DNA of 64,000 nt, taken from Myxococcales bacterium. Its GTDB lineage: Bacteria > Myxococcota_A > Polyangia > Palsa-1104 > JAEUJZ01. The notes below the pieces were generated by a model, which was not told the origin of the DNA, made no database searches, and worked only from the letters and a program-made list of their open reading frames with translations. The position numbers were made by a program, and so were the translations under genes. Within the stretch, counting starts at the first letter, position 1; the number at the start of each line of letters is the position of its first letter. Location of the stretch: NCBI GenBank assembly GCA_016794505.1, contig JAEUJZ010000078.1, positions 1 to 64,000 of the forward strand. The letters run 5' to 3'. Positions 43,035 through 54,795 of the stretch are shown here, in pieces.

Positions 43035-46000
43035 CGCAGCGTCACGACGGGAAAGTCGGGAATGGTGATCGGCTTGGCGGTGGCGGGCGTCTGCGCGCCG
43101 TCGGTTAGTTCGCGCACGCGCTCGCTGACGTACAGGTCGAGCATGTTGACGGTCACGCGGCCGGTTCGCCGGAAATCCGCCTTGCCGCGCAGACCTTCGA
43201 GCAGCGCCAAGGTGAAGGCGCCATTTTTCCAGTCCGGCGACTCTTGAGATGCCTGCCGTCCCGTCGATGCGGCCATGACCACCAGGCCTTGCTCGGCGTG
43301 GGTCAGGTCGTCGACAAAGCGCGTCACGTCGCCTTGATTCGAGCCGTCCGGCTTGGTGTCGGCCGCTGGCTCTGTCTCAAGTCCGCGGCTGCGTCGTCCA
43401 CCCAAGATGTTGCCCGCGTGACAGGTGTCCAAAAACAGCAGCACACGGCTCGGTAGCGCGCTCAACACACGCTGCAGCTCGGTCGACGACAGGCCAGTCT
43501 GAGCGAGCCGGGTCATGTCGACGTCATGGGGCAGAAACAAGTACTGACCGCTGCCGGCTTCGTTGACGCCGTGGCCAGCCAGAAAGATCAAGGCTGTGTC
43601 GTCGGGGCGCAGGCTGCTCTGCAGCCAGCTAAGGCCCTGCCGGATGCCGCTTAGCGTCGCCTGCTCGTCGGTGATGACACGCGTGCTGACCTCTTCATAC
43701 AGGATGCGGCCCTGTTCTTTGAGGACGCGCGCCAGATCGTTGGCGTCCTTTTTGGCGTAGCGCAGCTTCAGGGCTTCGCTGGGATAGTCACCGACGCCCA
43801 CCGCCAGCGCGACAAGCCGGGGCCGACTTTCAGCAGGGGCAGCAAAGGCGGCCTTGGACTGCACGCGCAGCATGGCCGGCAGCGAGGCGCCGGCACTGCC
43901 ATTGGCGACGACCGCGATCGTGCTTTGTCCCGCCGGCAGCAGCACGGGCACGCTGAAGACCTCGCCGCCCGCGCTGAGCGAGCCGGGTACACCCGATGCA
44001 TCGCCTCCGCTCGGGCTGACGTCGATGATGCCGCGCGCCTTGCGATCGAGCTTGCCGTTTACCAGCACGCGCACGCCGTGGATCTGCTGCGGGACCGGCG
44101 TGTTTACCAGCACGCGCAGAGTGATCTGCCCATCGTTTACGACCGTGCCGTCGCTGGGCGCAAGGATGGTGGCGGTCGGTGGCAGCAGGCTGCGCAAGGC
44201 CACGCTCTTGCCGCCCGAGGCGTGCCGGCTTACCGGGTCGTATTGCGGCTTGGCGGGATTGGGCGGCATGCCCTCGCTTTGTCCGCTCGTGCCGCTGGGC
44301 GGGTCAGAAGGCACCTGCCCGGCCTGCAGACCGTCAGAGTCCTGCAAGAACCCCGTCGGGTTGTACAGCTTGCTGGCAAAGTGCCGCAGCGGGTACAGCG
44401 TCGCGGCTTGAACCTTGGAGGGGTTGAGCAGCCAGCCGACCAGTCCGCCGCCACCGATCGAGCCGACAAAGGTTCCTTGTGGCTGCCACAGGATCCAGCG
44501 TCGTCGGTCTTTGTGCAGCACGAAGGCCTGCTCGGCTGTGCCGTCCAGTGCGCTGTACCAGCGGATGCTGCCATCGGCGAGCGCAGCGACGATGCGTCGG
44601 CCGTCGTGGCTGTAGTTCACAGAAAGCGCAGGCGCCGGCAGCGGGATCTGCAGGCAAGGCTGCGGCAGCGTCGAGCCGCTGGCGTCTTTATGCGGGCAGT
44701 CCGTGTGCGAGGCACCGCGGTCAAAGAAGTAACGACGAAGGGTCTGATTGGTGCCCAGCACGAAGCTCTTCTGATCCGACGCGATCGCAAGACAGCAGGG
44801 ATCTTCGCCGGCCAGAAAGAGCCCAAAGTCGTCGAGGGTGACCTGCCTTTGATGGCTCCAACCAGACAGGCGGTGCGCGCTTGGCACCTCGGTGCGCGGC
44901 GGCTTCAGGTGCGATGGCGCGGGCTTGCCAAACACCAGGCGATGGTGCTGGATCAAGGATTTAAGAGAAAAACCATATGAATCATTCGGGTTATGTCCGT
45001 ATTTAAGCCAGATCTGCGAGCCGGTCTCGTCGATGTACAGGTCGTCGGCGTCGCGGACCAGCAGGCTGTCGGGGCCGCGCTCTAGCAGCGGCTTGCCGTC
45101 GGCAGCCAGAAGCGCAAAGCCAGCCAGGGCATCGCCCAGCAAGATCGAGCCGTCGCCCAGCACGTCCAGCGCACGAAGCGCCGCGGGCTGCACTGACAGC
45201 GGCTGCAGCGACAGCGCGCGGTGGATGTGAACACGCAGCACGTGTCCTTTTGTGCCGCTTGCCGTGCTCTGCTGGCCGATTACGACCACGCTTTTCCCGT
45301 CGGGGGACCAGTGCATATCGGTCAGCTCGGCGATCGCCTGCGCCTTGAGATCAAGGGCACCGCGCAGCTTTACGCTGCGGCTATCGCGCACCTCGATGCG
45401 CGGCGAGCCGCGATAGGACAGCGCCAAAAGACGGCCGTCGGGCGAGACGCGGATGCGCTGCAGTGCGCCATCGACCCGCGGCCCCGCGCCCTGCAGTGTG
45501 TCCGGGGATACATAGGTCTCACCGACGCCATTTTTGGCCCCAGCGGGGTACAGCGCGAGCCCGTGGCCTTTGATCGCAAACAGGCGACCGTCGGGGCCGA
45601 AGTCTGCATCGAAGATGCCGCTCTGCGGCACGAGCGGCCCGTCTTCGGCCTGCGCGCTGGCGGGCTCTTCGTACAGCGTGGCGGCGCCGCTTGGCAGGGC
45701 CAGACCGCGGCTGCTCAGCGACAGCAAACGGCGCCCATCGGGGCTGTATGCCAGGCGCGTCACAAACAAGCGGTCCGAGCTCGTGATGGGTCCCCGCAGC
45801 CGATGGGACAAGCGCCCCGACAGCACATCAAAGACATAGACGCCGCCGCTGCGCCCCTGCGGGCTGTCCCAGTAATGCGTCTCGCCACCGACGGCTAAAA
45901 AGCGCCCATCCGGCGAAAAGCACAGCGCCGTGACGCGTCCTTCGGGGCCGACGTCTTGGCTGGGCGGGCGCAGCGTGCGCAGCAGATCTCCGCTTTCACG

Positions 46001-46294
46001 GTCCCACAGCCGCACGACGCGATCGAGTCCCCCCGTCGCCAAGATGCGCCCATCGGGCGATGCCGCCACGGCCGTGATCGCCGAGTGGTGGGTGCCCAGA
46101 TCGACGCGCAATGTGGCGCGATCGGCTAGCTCGGCCGGCGAGACCTCGGCCTGCGACACGGCCATGTGAACGAGCATCACGTGCAGTGCCGCCAGCACCG
46201 GCCAGACGCGGCGGCGGCGCGGCCACCTCGCCCCGATGTTTCTCCCGCTGTGCTGCTTCACGATGAGCAGAACTCCTCGCTTGCATCTTCGCAT
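43031..46294 (-). CDS. Exported WD40-repeat protein with C-terminal caspase (C14) domain
   Basis: The gene encodes 1087 aa. The start is either ATG 46294 or GTG 46261, the latter preceded by GAGGAG; both leave an Arg-rich signal peptide (RRRRVWPVLAALHVMLVHMAVSQAEVS). The N-terminal two-thirds contains WD40 repeats (VTAVAASPDGRILATGGLDRVVRLWD, RVTALCFSPDGRFLAVGG). A linker with a beta-sandwich stretch (GTVVNDGQITLRVLVNTPVPQQIHGVRVLVNGK) leads to a caspase/metacaspase domain from ~residue 840 with catalytic His in FLAGHGVNE and Cys in FLDTCHAGN. Unlike many prokaryotic caspases it appears exported. The substrate is unknown. Confidence 0.9.
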   Translation of the reverse strand: MRRCKRGVLLIVKQHSGRNIGARWPRRRRVWPVLAALHVMLVHMAVSQAEVSPAELADRATLRVDLGTHHSAITAVAASPDGRILATGGLDRVVRLWDRESGDLLRTLRPPSQDVGPEGRVTALCFSPDGRFLAVGGETHYWDSPQGRSGGVYVFDVLSGRLSHRLRGPITSSDRLFVTRLAYSPDGRRLLSLSSRGLALPSGAATLYEEPASAQAEDGPLVPQSGIFDADFGPDGRLFAIKGHGLALYPAGAKNGVGETYVSPDTLQGAGPRVDGALQRIRVSPDGRLLALSYRGSPRIEVRDSRSVKLRGALDLKAQAIAELTDMHWSPDGKSVVVIGQQSTASGTKGHVLRVHIHRALSLQPLSVQPAALRALDVLGDGSILLGDALAGFALLAADGKPLLERGPDSLLVRDADDLYIDETGSQIWLKYGHNPNDSYGFSLKSLIQHHRLVFGKPAPSHLKPPRTEVPSAHRLSGWSHQRQVTLDDFGLFLAGEDPCCLAIASDQKSFVLGTNQTLRRYFFDRGASHTDCPHKDASGSTLPQPCLQIPLPAPALSVNYSHDGRRIVAALADGSIRWYSALDGTAEQAFVLHKDRRRWILWQPQGTFVGSIGGGGLVGWLLNPSKVQAATLYPLRHFASKLYNPTGFLQDSDGLQAGQVPSDPPSGTSGQSEGMPPNPAKPQYDPVSRHASGGKSVALRSLLPPTATILAPSDGTVVNDGQITLRVLVNTPVPQQIHGVRVLVNGKLDRKARGIIDVSPSGGDASGVPGSLSAGGEVFSVPVLLPAGQSTIAVVANGSAGASLPAMLRVQSKAAFAAPAESRPRLVALAVGVGDYPSEALKLRYAKKDANDLARVLKEQGRILYEEVSTRVITDEQATLSGIRQGLSWLQSSLRPDDTALIFLAGHGVNEAGSGQYLFLPHDVDMTRLAQTGLSSTELQRVLSALPSRVLLFLDTCHAGNILGGRRSRGLETEPAADTKPDGSNQGDVTRFVDDLTHAEQGLVVMAASTGRQASQESPDWKNGAFTLALLEGLRGKADFRRTGRVTVNMLDLYVSERVRELTDGAQTPATAKPITIPDFPVVTLR

Positions 46295-46330
46295 TAATTG
46301 ACGGCGTCGCGCTCGTGTTAGCGTGCCGTC

Positions 46331-47740
46331 ATGGTGACGCGGACGCTGTGGGCCCCGCAGGCCCTTTTGCCGACGGGCTGGGCCCGCGATGTGCTGCTTT
46401 CGATCGACGAAGCCGGACGCTTTTCATCGGTCCTTTGCGATCAGGGCGAAGCCGGGCTTTCACCACAGATCGAGCGCGCCCAAGGTCCGCTTTTGCCGGG
46501 GCTGGTCAATGCACATACGCATGCGTTTCAGCGCGCCATGGCCGGGCTCAGCGACGCGTACAGCGCCGATTGTCGCGACACGTTTTGGACTTGGCGCGAC
46601 GTCATGTATCGCTTCTTGGCCACGCTAAACCCCGACGACATCGAAGCCATCGCCACCTGGCTTTACATCGAGCTTATGCGCTGCGGCTTCACCACCGTCG
46701 TCGAGTTTCACTATCTGCACCACGATCCCAAGGGCCAGCCGTACCGCGATCGCTGCGAGCTTTCGCTGCGCATGCTGCGCGCGGCCGAGCGAGCCGGCAT
46801 CGCCATCACGCTGCTGCCGGTCTTTTATGCCCACAGCGGCTTTGGGGGCGCTGCTCCGACCGAGGGACAGCGTCGTTTCGTCCATGATGGCGACAGCTAT
46901 CTGCGGCTTTTTTCGGATCTGCAAGCGCGCTGTCAGCAGCAGACGTTCGCTGTGCCTGTGCGCTTGGGCGTGGCGCCGCACTCGCTGCGGGCCGTGACCC
47001 CCGACGAGCTGGCGCGGGTCTTGGCCTTTATCGATCGCAGCGATCCGACGGCTCCCGTTCATATTCACGCGGCCGAGCAGCCCGCCGAGGTGCAGGCCTG
47101 CCAAGCGACGCTGGGAGCGCCGCCTGTGGCTTGGCTTCTCGACAACACGCCGCTCGATGCGCGCTTCTGCCTGATCCACGCCACGCACATGACGCCGACC
47201 GAGTGCGAGCGCTTGGCCGCCTCGGGGGCTGTGGCTGGGCTGTGCCCGACGACCGAGGCCAACCTGGGCGATGGCTTGTTTTCGGCCCCGCGCTATCTGG
47301 CAGCCCAAGGACGCATCGCCATCGGTACCGACAGCAACGTCGGCGTCGACCCCTTCGCCGAGCTACGCCTGCTTGAATATGGGCAGCGCCTGACCCAAGG
47401 TCGCCGCGGTGTGCTGTCGCGTTCGGATGCGTCGGTGGCGTCTTCGCTTTTGCGCAGCGTTCTTTCTGGCGGGGCGCAGGCCGCGGCGCAGCCAACTTCG
47501 CAGCTTGCAGTCGGAGGGCGTGCCGACATGCTGGCTCTCGACGGAGAAAACCCCGATCTGTGCGGGCGGCAGGGCGATGCGCTGCTGGACGCGCTGGTGT
47601 TTGCGCCGCTGCGTGGGCCGATTCGCGAGGTCTATGTGGCGGGGCGTCGCGTGATCAAGGACGGACAGCACGCCGAGCATGCGCGAGCTCTGCGCGACTA
47701 TCGCGCGGTCGTTTCGCGGCTGCTCGCAGCGTCGGCGTGA
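46331..47740 (+). CDS. hutF: Formimidoylglutamate deiminase (HutF-like)
   Basis: The gene encodes 469 aa. It belongs to the amidohydrolase superfamily, with LLPGLVNAHTHAFQRAMAGL (HxH metal pair), DTFWTWRDVMYRF (HutF-type substrate loop), VHIHAAEQ, LIHATHMT and IGTDSNVGVDPFAELRLLEYG. HutF removes ammonia from formimidoyl-L-glutamate in histidine degradation. No other hut genes are in the window. It is divergent (36 bp) from the caspase gene and its stop touches that of the 848-aa gene. Confidence 0.9.
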   Translation: MVTRTLWAPQALLPTGWARDVLLSIDEAGRFSSVLCDQGEAGLSPQIERAQGPLLPGLVNAHTHAFQRAMAGLSDAYSADCRDTFWTWRDVMYRFLATLNPDDIEAIATWLYIELMRCGFTTVVEFHYLHHDPKGQPYRDRCELSLRMLRAAERAGIAITLLPVFYAHSGFGGAAPTEGQRRFVHDGDSYLRLFSDLQARCQQQTFAVPVRLGVAPHSLRAVTPDELARVLAFIDRSDPTAPVHIHAAEQPAEVQACQATLGAPPVAWLLDNTPLDARFCLIHATHMTPTECERLAASGAVAGLCPTTEANLGDGLFSAPRYLAAQGRIAIGTDSNVGVDPFAELRLLEYGQRLTQGRRGVLSRSDASVASSLLRSVLSGGAQAAAQPTSQLAVGGRADMLALDGENPDLCGRQGDALLDALVFAPLRGPIREVYVAGRRVIKDGQHAEHARALRDYRAVVSRLLAASA

Positions 47741-50287
47741 TTAGGAAAAGCGCAGCGGCAGCGCGCGTCCCACCGCTGGATCGGCGGACGAAAGCTTGGC
47801 ATACGCCGCCGGATCGGCCCGCTGCAGGTCGCCGCCATTGCGTCCATCACCGATAAGCTGCTTCAAGCCGCGCACCGATCCGTAATAGTTGCTGGCGTCG
47901 TGATCGGCCTCGGTGATGCAGCCGCGCACCAGCGATCGCGAGATCGAAGGCAGGTTGAGCAGGCGCAGCGCTGTGCTCCACAGGCCATCGATGCGGTTCT
48001 GGTCGGCGGGAAATTCCAGCAGCCCGGCCAGGGTCAAAAGCAGCGCGCCGCGCTGACCTTGCGGCGTCGACAAAAGGCCTTTGGCCGGCAAGATGCCCAG
48101 ATCCAAGGCGCGGCGGTGTGCTTCAGCTGCGACCAAGAGGCGCTTGAGTTCCCACGCGGCGTGCGACAGATAGCTGTGGAACATCACATCGACGCTCAGG
48201 CTGTCTTCGCCGATGCTGCTTCCGGTGTCGTCCTTGGCTTGCAGATAGCGACACACGGAAGGCAGCAGACCCAAGTCAACAGCCGGCACCGTCGACGGAT
48301 CGCCGCGCGTGACCGGCACATCCAGCGGAGGCTCACGGTGGCTGTAAAAACCGCCTGCGCTGAAGATGTAAAACAGCTCGCTTTCACCGGGAAGCTCGCG
48401 CCACAGATCGGAATACTGCGTGACGCGATTTAGGCTGCCGGCTGCCCAGCCCAAGCCCTTGGCCGCATCGCCGCCGATCTGCGACGCCGCCACACCGGGA
48501 TCGCGTGGGGTCGCGGCGTTTTCCAAGTCCGACTTGATCTCGCGCAGGGTGAAGTCCAAAAAGCCGTCGTAGTAATCGGCTCGGCCATCCTGGTTGACAT
48601 CGGAATAGCGCGCGACAACCAGCGGGTGCGACGGGCCGACGAACTGCACAAAGCGCGGATCGCTGGACTGCTCGTGGTGCCACTGCTCGCGCTGCATGCG
48701 CGCGGAAAGCTGCTCGTGCGTCTCGCCACGGCGCATGCCCTGCAGCAGCGCGACAAAGCAATCGAGCCCTTCCGAGTCGCTGACCTTGCCGCTGCGGCTG
48801 TCGGTGCGGAAATACGTCGAGTCCCAGGACGAATAAATATCGGCCTCGGGAAACATCTTGGCGATGGCGAAGCGCGTGGTCAGCCCGGCGCACTGCGTGT
48901 TCATCATCAGCTTGTAGCCAGCCTGGCGTACGTCGATGGTGCTGGCCTGCATGTCGAACGCGCCAAGCTGGGCATGCCGATTGATCAGCGAGCCAATGAA
49001 CTCGCTTGAGCCCATCTCTAGGTTTTCGTCGCTGGGCGAGGCGCTGCGCGCGAACACATGAATGGGCAAGCCCGCCGGGTTGGTAAAGGGGGCCTGCAAG
49101 ATGCGATAGCGCGAGACCGGCATGGGCAGCGGCGGCAGATCGCTGGGCGCCGGGATCTCTTTGAAGTCGTAGCGCTTCGTCAGGATCTCGCACTCTCCCT
49201 CGTGAAAATCCCAGGCTGAGCACATGGCGAAGCGCCAGACTCGCTTCAGCTCGTCGTACGGCGGTGACGGGCGAATCAGGCTCTTGAGCAGCGCCGTCGC
49301 TCGCTCGCGCTGGGCAGAGCGAAGGGACGGACCGCGCATCTGCAAAAGCTGAATCGCGTGCGCCCGCAGCGACGGACGAGCCGTGGGGTGATTCTGCTCG
49401 CGATCGATCAGCGCGAAGATCGCATCCGCGGCACGTGCCGCGACCTCTTTGAACGACGGATCTTTGCGCAGCGTGGCCACGATGTGTGACAGCACGGTGA
49501 GCCCGGCGGAGCGAAGCTGGGCGGCGGTCTGCGCATCGCGCATGGCAGCCTCGCCGGCCACCGCTGCTGCGTCGAGGGCGCTGGCCACTTGTGCCAGCAG
49601 GCGCTCAGCCTGTGTCGCGGACAAGCGCTCGCTGCGCACGGCCTGCTCGGGATGGAAGGCGCTCGGCGGAAACAGGCGCTCAAACGTGCTGGTGCGGCGC
49701 GCCGAGATCCAGCGGGCCGCCGTGACGAGCGTCGTCAAGGCCACCATGCCCTGCGGCGCCGGACCGCCCTCAGATTCCGCGAGGCTGCCATCGGGAAGCA
49801 AGAACAGCGGCGCGGCTCCAGCCCGGCCCGCGTTTAGATCGAGCGGGCCCGGTGTTGGCGCGGCTGCAACAGGGGGCGCGGCTGGCTGTGGCGCTGGGCC
49901 CTCACCGGCATCGGCTGCTCCCTCGGGCTCGACGCAGGCCGTTGCTGCCAGGCGACGACGAACCGGCGTGCGGCCGGAAAAGAGGACACTTAGCCCCTTG
50001 CCGACCGCGCGGCCTAGGCGCTCGGCTAGCTCGGGCGTCGCGCGCTTTGAAAGCACGACGTAATAGGCTCGATCGCCGGTCAGCAGCACGTGGCTGCCTG
50101 GTAAGTGGCGATGCGCGGCAAAGGTCTCGCCCGCTTCTTCGCCGCTGTCGATCAGCGTCGCTGCCTGATCGGGGATGTTGCAGTCGGCCGAGAAACGCAA
50201 GAGCAGCGAGGACGGCGAGCTAGCCGCGCTATCGGCAGACGGGGATGGGCTCTCGCGGAGGGGAACACCAGGGTTGCGTGTGGGCAT
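47741..50287 (-). CDS. Large protein of unknown function
   Basis: The gene encodes 848 aa from the ATG at 50287, preceded by AGGAGA; longer frames run into the upstream PilZ gene. There is no signal peptide. The N-terminal ~110 residues contain a small domain (SHVLLTGDRAYYVVLSKRATPELAERLGRAVGKGLSVLF), followed by a Pro/Ala linker and a HEAT-like helical region (~200-380). The central region has INRHAQLGAFDM and, ~20 residues on, YKLMMNTQCAG, then FPEADIYSSWDSTYF. This His...Cys spacing recalls caspase-type folds but is not conclusive. A DVNQDGRADYYDG loop resembles a calcium-binding EF-hand. It is probably co-transcribed with the PilZ gene. Confidence 0.75.
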   Translation of the reverse strand: MPTRNPGVPLRESPSPSADSAASSPSSLLLRFSADCNIPDQAATLIDSGEEAGETFAAHRHLPGSHVLLTGDRAYYVVLSKRATPELAERLGRAVGKGLSVLFSGRTPVRRRLAATACVEPEGAADAGEGPAPQPAAPPVAAAPTPGPLDLNAGRAGAAPLFLLPDGSLAESEGGPAPQGMVALTTLVTAARWISARRTSTFERLFPPSAFHPEQAVRSERLSATQAERLLAQVASALDAAAVAGEAAMRDAQTAAQLRSAGLTVLSHIVATLRKDPSFKEVAARAADAIFALIDREQNHPTARPSLRAHAIQLLQMRGPSLRSAQRERATALLKSLIRPSPPYDELKRVWRFAMCSAWDFHEGECEILTKRYDFKEIPAPSDLPPLPMPVSRYRILQAPFTNPAGLPIHVFARSASPSDENLEMGSSEFIGSLINRHAQLGAFDMQASTIDVRQAGYKLMMNTQCAGLTTRFAIAKMFPEADIYSSWDSTYFRTDSRSGKVSDSEGLDCFVALLQGMRRGETHEQLSARMQREQWHHEQSSDPRFVQFVGPSHPLVVARYSDVNQDGRADYYDGFLDFTLREIKSDLENAATPRDPGVAASQIGGDAAKGLGWAAGSLNRVTQYSDLWRELPGESELFYIFSAGGFYSHREPPLDVPVTRGDPSTVPAVDLGLLPSVCRYLQAKDDTGSSIGEDSLSVDVMFHSYLSHAAWELKRLLVAAEAHRRALDLGILPAKGLLSTPQGQRGALLLTLAGLLEFPADQNRIDGLWSTALRLLNLPSISRSLVRGCITEADHDASNYYGSVRGLKQLIGDGRNGGDLQRADPAAYAKLSSADPAVGRALPLRFS

Positions 50288-50399
50288 CGCGTCTCCTATC
50301 TGCGATGGCAGGCCGCGGCTTCGGCCGAAGGTCTTGGGCTGGGCAGCCCGGCTAGGCCGGGTGCGTGCGTGATACCCGATTCGGCCCCAGGCGGCGCAC

Positions 50400-51545
50400 T
50401 TACAAAAACATAAAATATCGCTCGGGAATGTCGTCAAACACGAGCGGTCCGCTGCAGCCTGGACACGACGCCGCAGGCGCGCGGCGCTGCAAGACACCCG
50501 TCGCATCGTACATCTCGCGGCGGACATCGATCAGTCGTTCTTCGTCGAGCCCGCAGCGCGGACACAGATACGGCGCGAAGAACGAGACGACTTCGGTGTG
50601 CTCAAGCAGGTTGCTGATCGCGTTGGCCTGCTGCACGAACTGAATCGGGCACTCGTACAAGCGGATCTTCGAGGCACCGGTCAGAGAGCGAATGAGATCG
50701 ATCCACGTCTGGATGCTGTCCGAGCTGATGCGGCGAAACTCACGCATGTGGAAGTGAACTTCGCCACGTAGCTGCTTAAGCGGCGTCAAGTCGACATCGG
50801 CGTTGAGCAAGCCCGACAGATAGATCAGCGTCTTGTCCCCGCTGCGCACCATCTTCCAGCGGAAGCTGCGGCCTCCCGAGAGCTGAATGAAGTAGTCGCG
50901 CAGCGCGTGGCGGCTCTCTTCAGAGACCCCCTCGAAGCGCAGCGCGACGGCGTGATCCGGTGCGTAGGTCTGGTTGTCGCTGCGCACCACGCGCCCATGC
51001 AGCGAGATCTCGCCGGGGCGGCCGGGGATCGAGATACGCAGCGGCAGGCGCTCGCCAAACGGCATCACCCGCGTCGTCCGCAAGAGCATCCCGTCGGGGC
51101 TCAGGTCCATCGTCGTGCCCAGGTAGTTGTCGCCACTGCTACCCAGGAACACGTGCGCGCGAACCGGGAAGCGCTCGTGCTCGCGAGCCGCGAATCCCAA
51201 GAAGCGGGCCAGCGAGCTGTACAGGTTCGTCGCTTGCTGCGGCCACTCGATGACTTCGTCAAAAAGCTGCAAGGCTCCGGCGGGGGCGGGCGCGCCGCTG
51301 GTCAAGACCAGGATCAGCGGCAGCGCCGACGAGCGCCGGCTGGAACGCACAGCCTGACTGATGCTGGCGGCGTTGTCCCCGTCGAGCTGAGGGCCGACCA
51401 GACACAGGTCCGCGCCACGTGCGAGCCGCTCTAGAAGCTCCGGCAGCGAGCGCACAGCGACGAGTCGCACATCCTTTCTATGCAGCAGGCCTTGCTGTAG
51501 ATCGTGCGGCGGCTCCGGCGAAAAAGCGGCGACGATAGTCTTCAC
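50400..51545 (-). CDS. PilZ-domain protein with receiver-like, STAS-like and zinc-ribbon parts
   Basis: The gene encodes 381 aa. Residues 1-115 have receiver-like alpha/beta order but no Asp at the expected phospho-acceptor position (LCLVGPQLDG). The PilZ domain (~120-230) has the c-di-GMP motifs R125-FPV-R129 and D147-x-S149-x-x-G152. Residues ~235-330 have STAS-like order (TLIYLSGLLNADVDLTPLKQL, FRRISSDSIQTWIDLI). The C-terminus has CPRCG and CPGCSG, a probable zinc ribbon. It is probably a c-di-GMP-responsive scaffold. The 848-aa gene follows 112 bp downstream. Confidence 0.88.
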   Translation of the reverse strand: MKTIVAAFSPEPPHDLQQGLLHRKDVRLVAVRSLPELLERLARGADLCLVGPQLDGDNAASISQAVRSSRRSSALPLILVLTSGAPAPAGALQLFDEVIEWPQQATNLYSSLARFLGFAAREHERFPVRAHVFLGSSGDNYLGTTMDLSPDGMLLRTTRVMPFGERLPLRISIPGRPGEISLHGRVVRSDNQTYAPDHAVALRFEGVSEESRHALRDYFIQLSGGRSFRWKMVRSGDKTLIYLSGLLNADVDLTPLKQLRGEVHFHMREFRRISSDSIQTWIDLIRSLTGASKIRLYECPIQFVQQANAISNLLEHTEVVSFFAPYLCPRCGLDEERLIDVRREMYDATGVLQRRAPAASCPGCSGPLVFDDIPERYFMFL

Positions 51546-51682
51546 GGCCCGATTCTAACACCAACCGCCACAGAAACTTTCGCTCTAGCTGGGGGATGTT
51601 GCGGGGGCGCGGCGAGTCACACCAAGGCGCTTGCATCGCCGGACGGCGTCGCAGAGGCCCGTCTTCGTGCCCGTACCCATGG

Positions 51683-53140
<1,458 letters not shown>

Positions 53141-53246
53141 GGATGCACTCGGCGTCTCCGCTCCACGTGGAGTCGATGTCGCTGCGAGCCGCGGCCTTGC
53201 GTCCCGATGAGACCGCACGCCGCGCAGTCAAAACGAGCCACGCGTT

Positions 53247-53282
53247 ATTGTATCGAGCTTGGCTGACTCGATGTTATACAAT
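53247..53282. promoter_or_regulatory. Inverted repeat between two divergent kinase genes
   Basis: ATTGTAT (53247-53253) and ATACAAT (53276-53282) are perfect inverse complements, with an inner CGAG/CTCG pair offset by a bulge. It lies 36-71 bp upstream of the plus-strand kinase start and ~107 bp upstream of the minus-strand one. A dimeric repressor site or an element of both promoters is plausible; neither is demonstrated. Confidence 0.4.
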
Positions 53283-53317
53283 CGCGAGCGGACCGCTCTT
53301 TCTCGTTCCGTTCATCT

Positions 53318-54637
<1,320 letters not shown>

Positions 54638-54795
54638 GCTCGCGCTCTTTTTCTCATCCCCGCTCAGTTTTTGGCATGCCTTGTCCTTCCCGTGTCGCGC
54701 CACGCTGTTCATCGTCGGCCTGCCGCACGCAGGCTCGCTGTGGCCTGCGGAACGCCGCATTGCTGGGGATGCGACGTTGTTGTTAGGGTAGGAAG

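Noticed and set aside
43031..50287. Caspase region as a complete anti-phage defence island
   Set aside because: No nuclease, sensor or cyclase genes are linked. hutF lies inside the region and the caspase is exported.
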